Assembly (NCBI GenBank): GCA_001769195.1
Contig: MEOK01000020.1
Span: 128,797-192,796, forward strand
Direction: 5' to 3'
DNA length: 64,000 nt
From: Bacteroidetes bacterium GWF2_40_14
GTDB taxonomy: Bacteria; Bacteroidota; Bacteroidia; Bacteroidales; UBA932
Shown: positions 63,414 to 64,000 of the stretch, in pieces
Numbering within the stretch: the first letter of the stretch is position 1
Layout: every line of letters begins with the position of its first letter
The notes under the pieces: model-generated
The model's input: the letters and a program-made list of their open reading frames with translations, nothing else
The model's database searches: none
What the model was told of the DNA's origin: nothing
Made by a program: the position numbers and the translations under genes

Positions 63414-64000
63414 ATGGAACGATTTGCACAGAAAATCTTAAAATTCAAATGGATAATAATTCTTATAGTATTAGTATTAACAATTTTCTTTGGTTATCAA
63501 ACCAAGTTTTTAACAATCAATTCAGACATTATAAGTTCATTACCTGATGATGATCCGGTTGCTTCATTATATAAAAAAATAGGTACTCAATTTGGCGGGA
63601 ATGATATGGGGATGATTGTTTTGGAATCTGACGATATTTTCAAAACAGAAATATTATTTCATGTAAAACAAATTACAGACAGCCTGAAAATCACTCCAGG
63701 GGTTTCATCCGTAACAAGCTTAACTAATATTCTTGATATTAAAAGCACAGTAGACGGTATCGAAATCGGTAAACTTGTTGATGAGTATAATCTACCTGAC
63801 AAACAGCCTCAATTGGACAGCCTGAAAAAATATGTTTTTTCGAAAGAAATGTATAAAGGGGTTATAATCTCCGAAGATGGAACTGCAACAATCATTCTTT
63901 TTACTCTACTTCCTGATGCTGATAAGCAAGCAGTTGCAAAAGATATTAAGAATAAAATCGAAAAACTCAATTTGTCAGAAAAGTTCTATTTCGGTGGTCT
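63414..64000 (+). CDS. RND/MMPL-family exporter (partial)
   Basis: ATG at 63414 opens MERFAQKILKFKWIIILIVL, a cytosolic start and first membrane helix, then the periplasmic segment INSDIISSLPDDDPVASLYK and FGGNDMGMIVLESDDIF, typical of RND exporters of the MMPL/SSD group. 195 codons are visible before the right edge. Such proteins move lipids, drugs or other hydrophobic cargo. The substrate is unknown. The TetR gene upstream is the likely regulator. Confidence 0.85.
   Translation, partial: MERFAQKILKFKWIIILIVLVLTIFFGYQTKFLTINSDIISSLPDDDPVASLYKKIGTQFGGNDMGMIVLESDDIFKTEILFHVKQITDSLKITPGVSSVTSLTNILDIKSTVDGIEIGKLVDEYNLPDKQPQLDSLKKYVFSKEMYKGVIISEDGTATIILFTLLPDADKQAVAKDIKNKIEKLNLSEKFYFGG

Overview
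The window looks like a Bacteroidota chromosome, most likely order Bacteroidales. It is AT-rich, several promoters match the Bacteroidota -7 pattern TAnnTTTG, and it carries a CTnDOT-type Mob/Tra set, fimbrillin genes and DUF1896/DUF3945-type proteins. Identifications come from reading motifs by eye; no database search was run.

Layout. (1) 1-11,826 is host core: a truncated GAF/GAF/PAS sensor, pssA, two exported C1B cysteine peptidases and queE on the minus strand; a ClpB without its N-terminal domain; an acyl-CoA synthetase; a small conserved protein, a TPR protein and a DedA membrane protein; then tRNA-Arg(UCU). (2) From the tRNA 3' end to at least 62,469 is an integrative and conjugative element (ICE). 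Its left end holds a tyrosine integrase with the IntDOT-like Arg-to-Ser change, phased GACAAA repeats, a RhuM-like protein, an AbiE toxin-antitoxin pair with a candidate operator, a frameshifted RteC-like regulator, and a primase/helicase between two small HTH proteins. (3) 19-24 kb is accessory: a Panacea-type toxin-antitoxin candidate, a three-ORF cassette of tiny proteins and several unknown genes. (4) 23.9-30.9 kb holds a 1750-residue methylase-helicase fusion with DUF1896 and DUF4099/DUF3945 partners. (5) 31.7-39.1 kb is a defence operon in the order hsdS, ATPase, HNH, hsdM, FRG. It has no hsdR, and an HTH regulator broken by an amber codon lies upstream. (6) 39.2-42.8 kb is mobCBA, next to a strong hairpin that is a candidate oriT. 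(7) 43.3-53.2 kb is a TraA-TraN type IV secretion operon. (8) 53.2-62.5 kb continues on the same strand with almost no gaps into a lipoprotein, three fimbrillins, a FimB/Mfa2-like protein, DUF3575, an OmpA-like protein and a large Ig-repeat adhesin. (9) 62.7-64.0 kb has a TetR regulator and the start of an RND-type exporter, either flanking host DNA or more ICE cargo.

How it fits together. The integrase and HTH/RteC proteins would control excision, the primase and methylase-helicase would help establishment in a new host, MobABC would process and couple the DNA, and Tra proteins would build the channel. The fimbrial genes may help cell contact. Toxin-antitoxin and restriction-like genes would stabilise or defend the element. 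The right attachment site was not found, so the ICE may extend past the window.

The best candidates for undescribed biology are the hsdR-less type I methylase operon with its ATPase/HNH/FRG genes, the Panacea-linked candidate toxin, the 21.0-21.5 kb mini-ORF cassette, and the fusion of a fimbrial locus to a conjugation operon.
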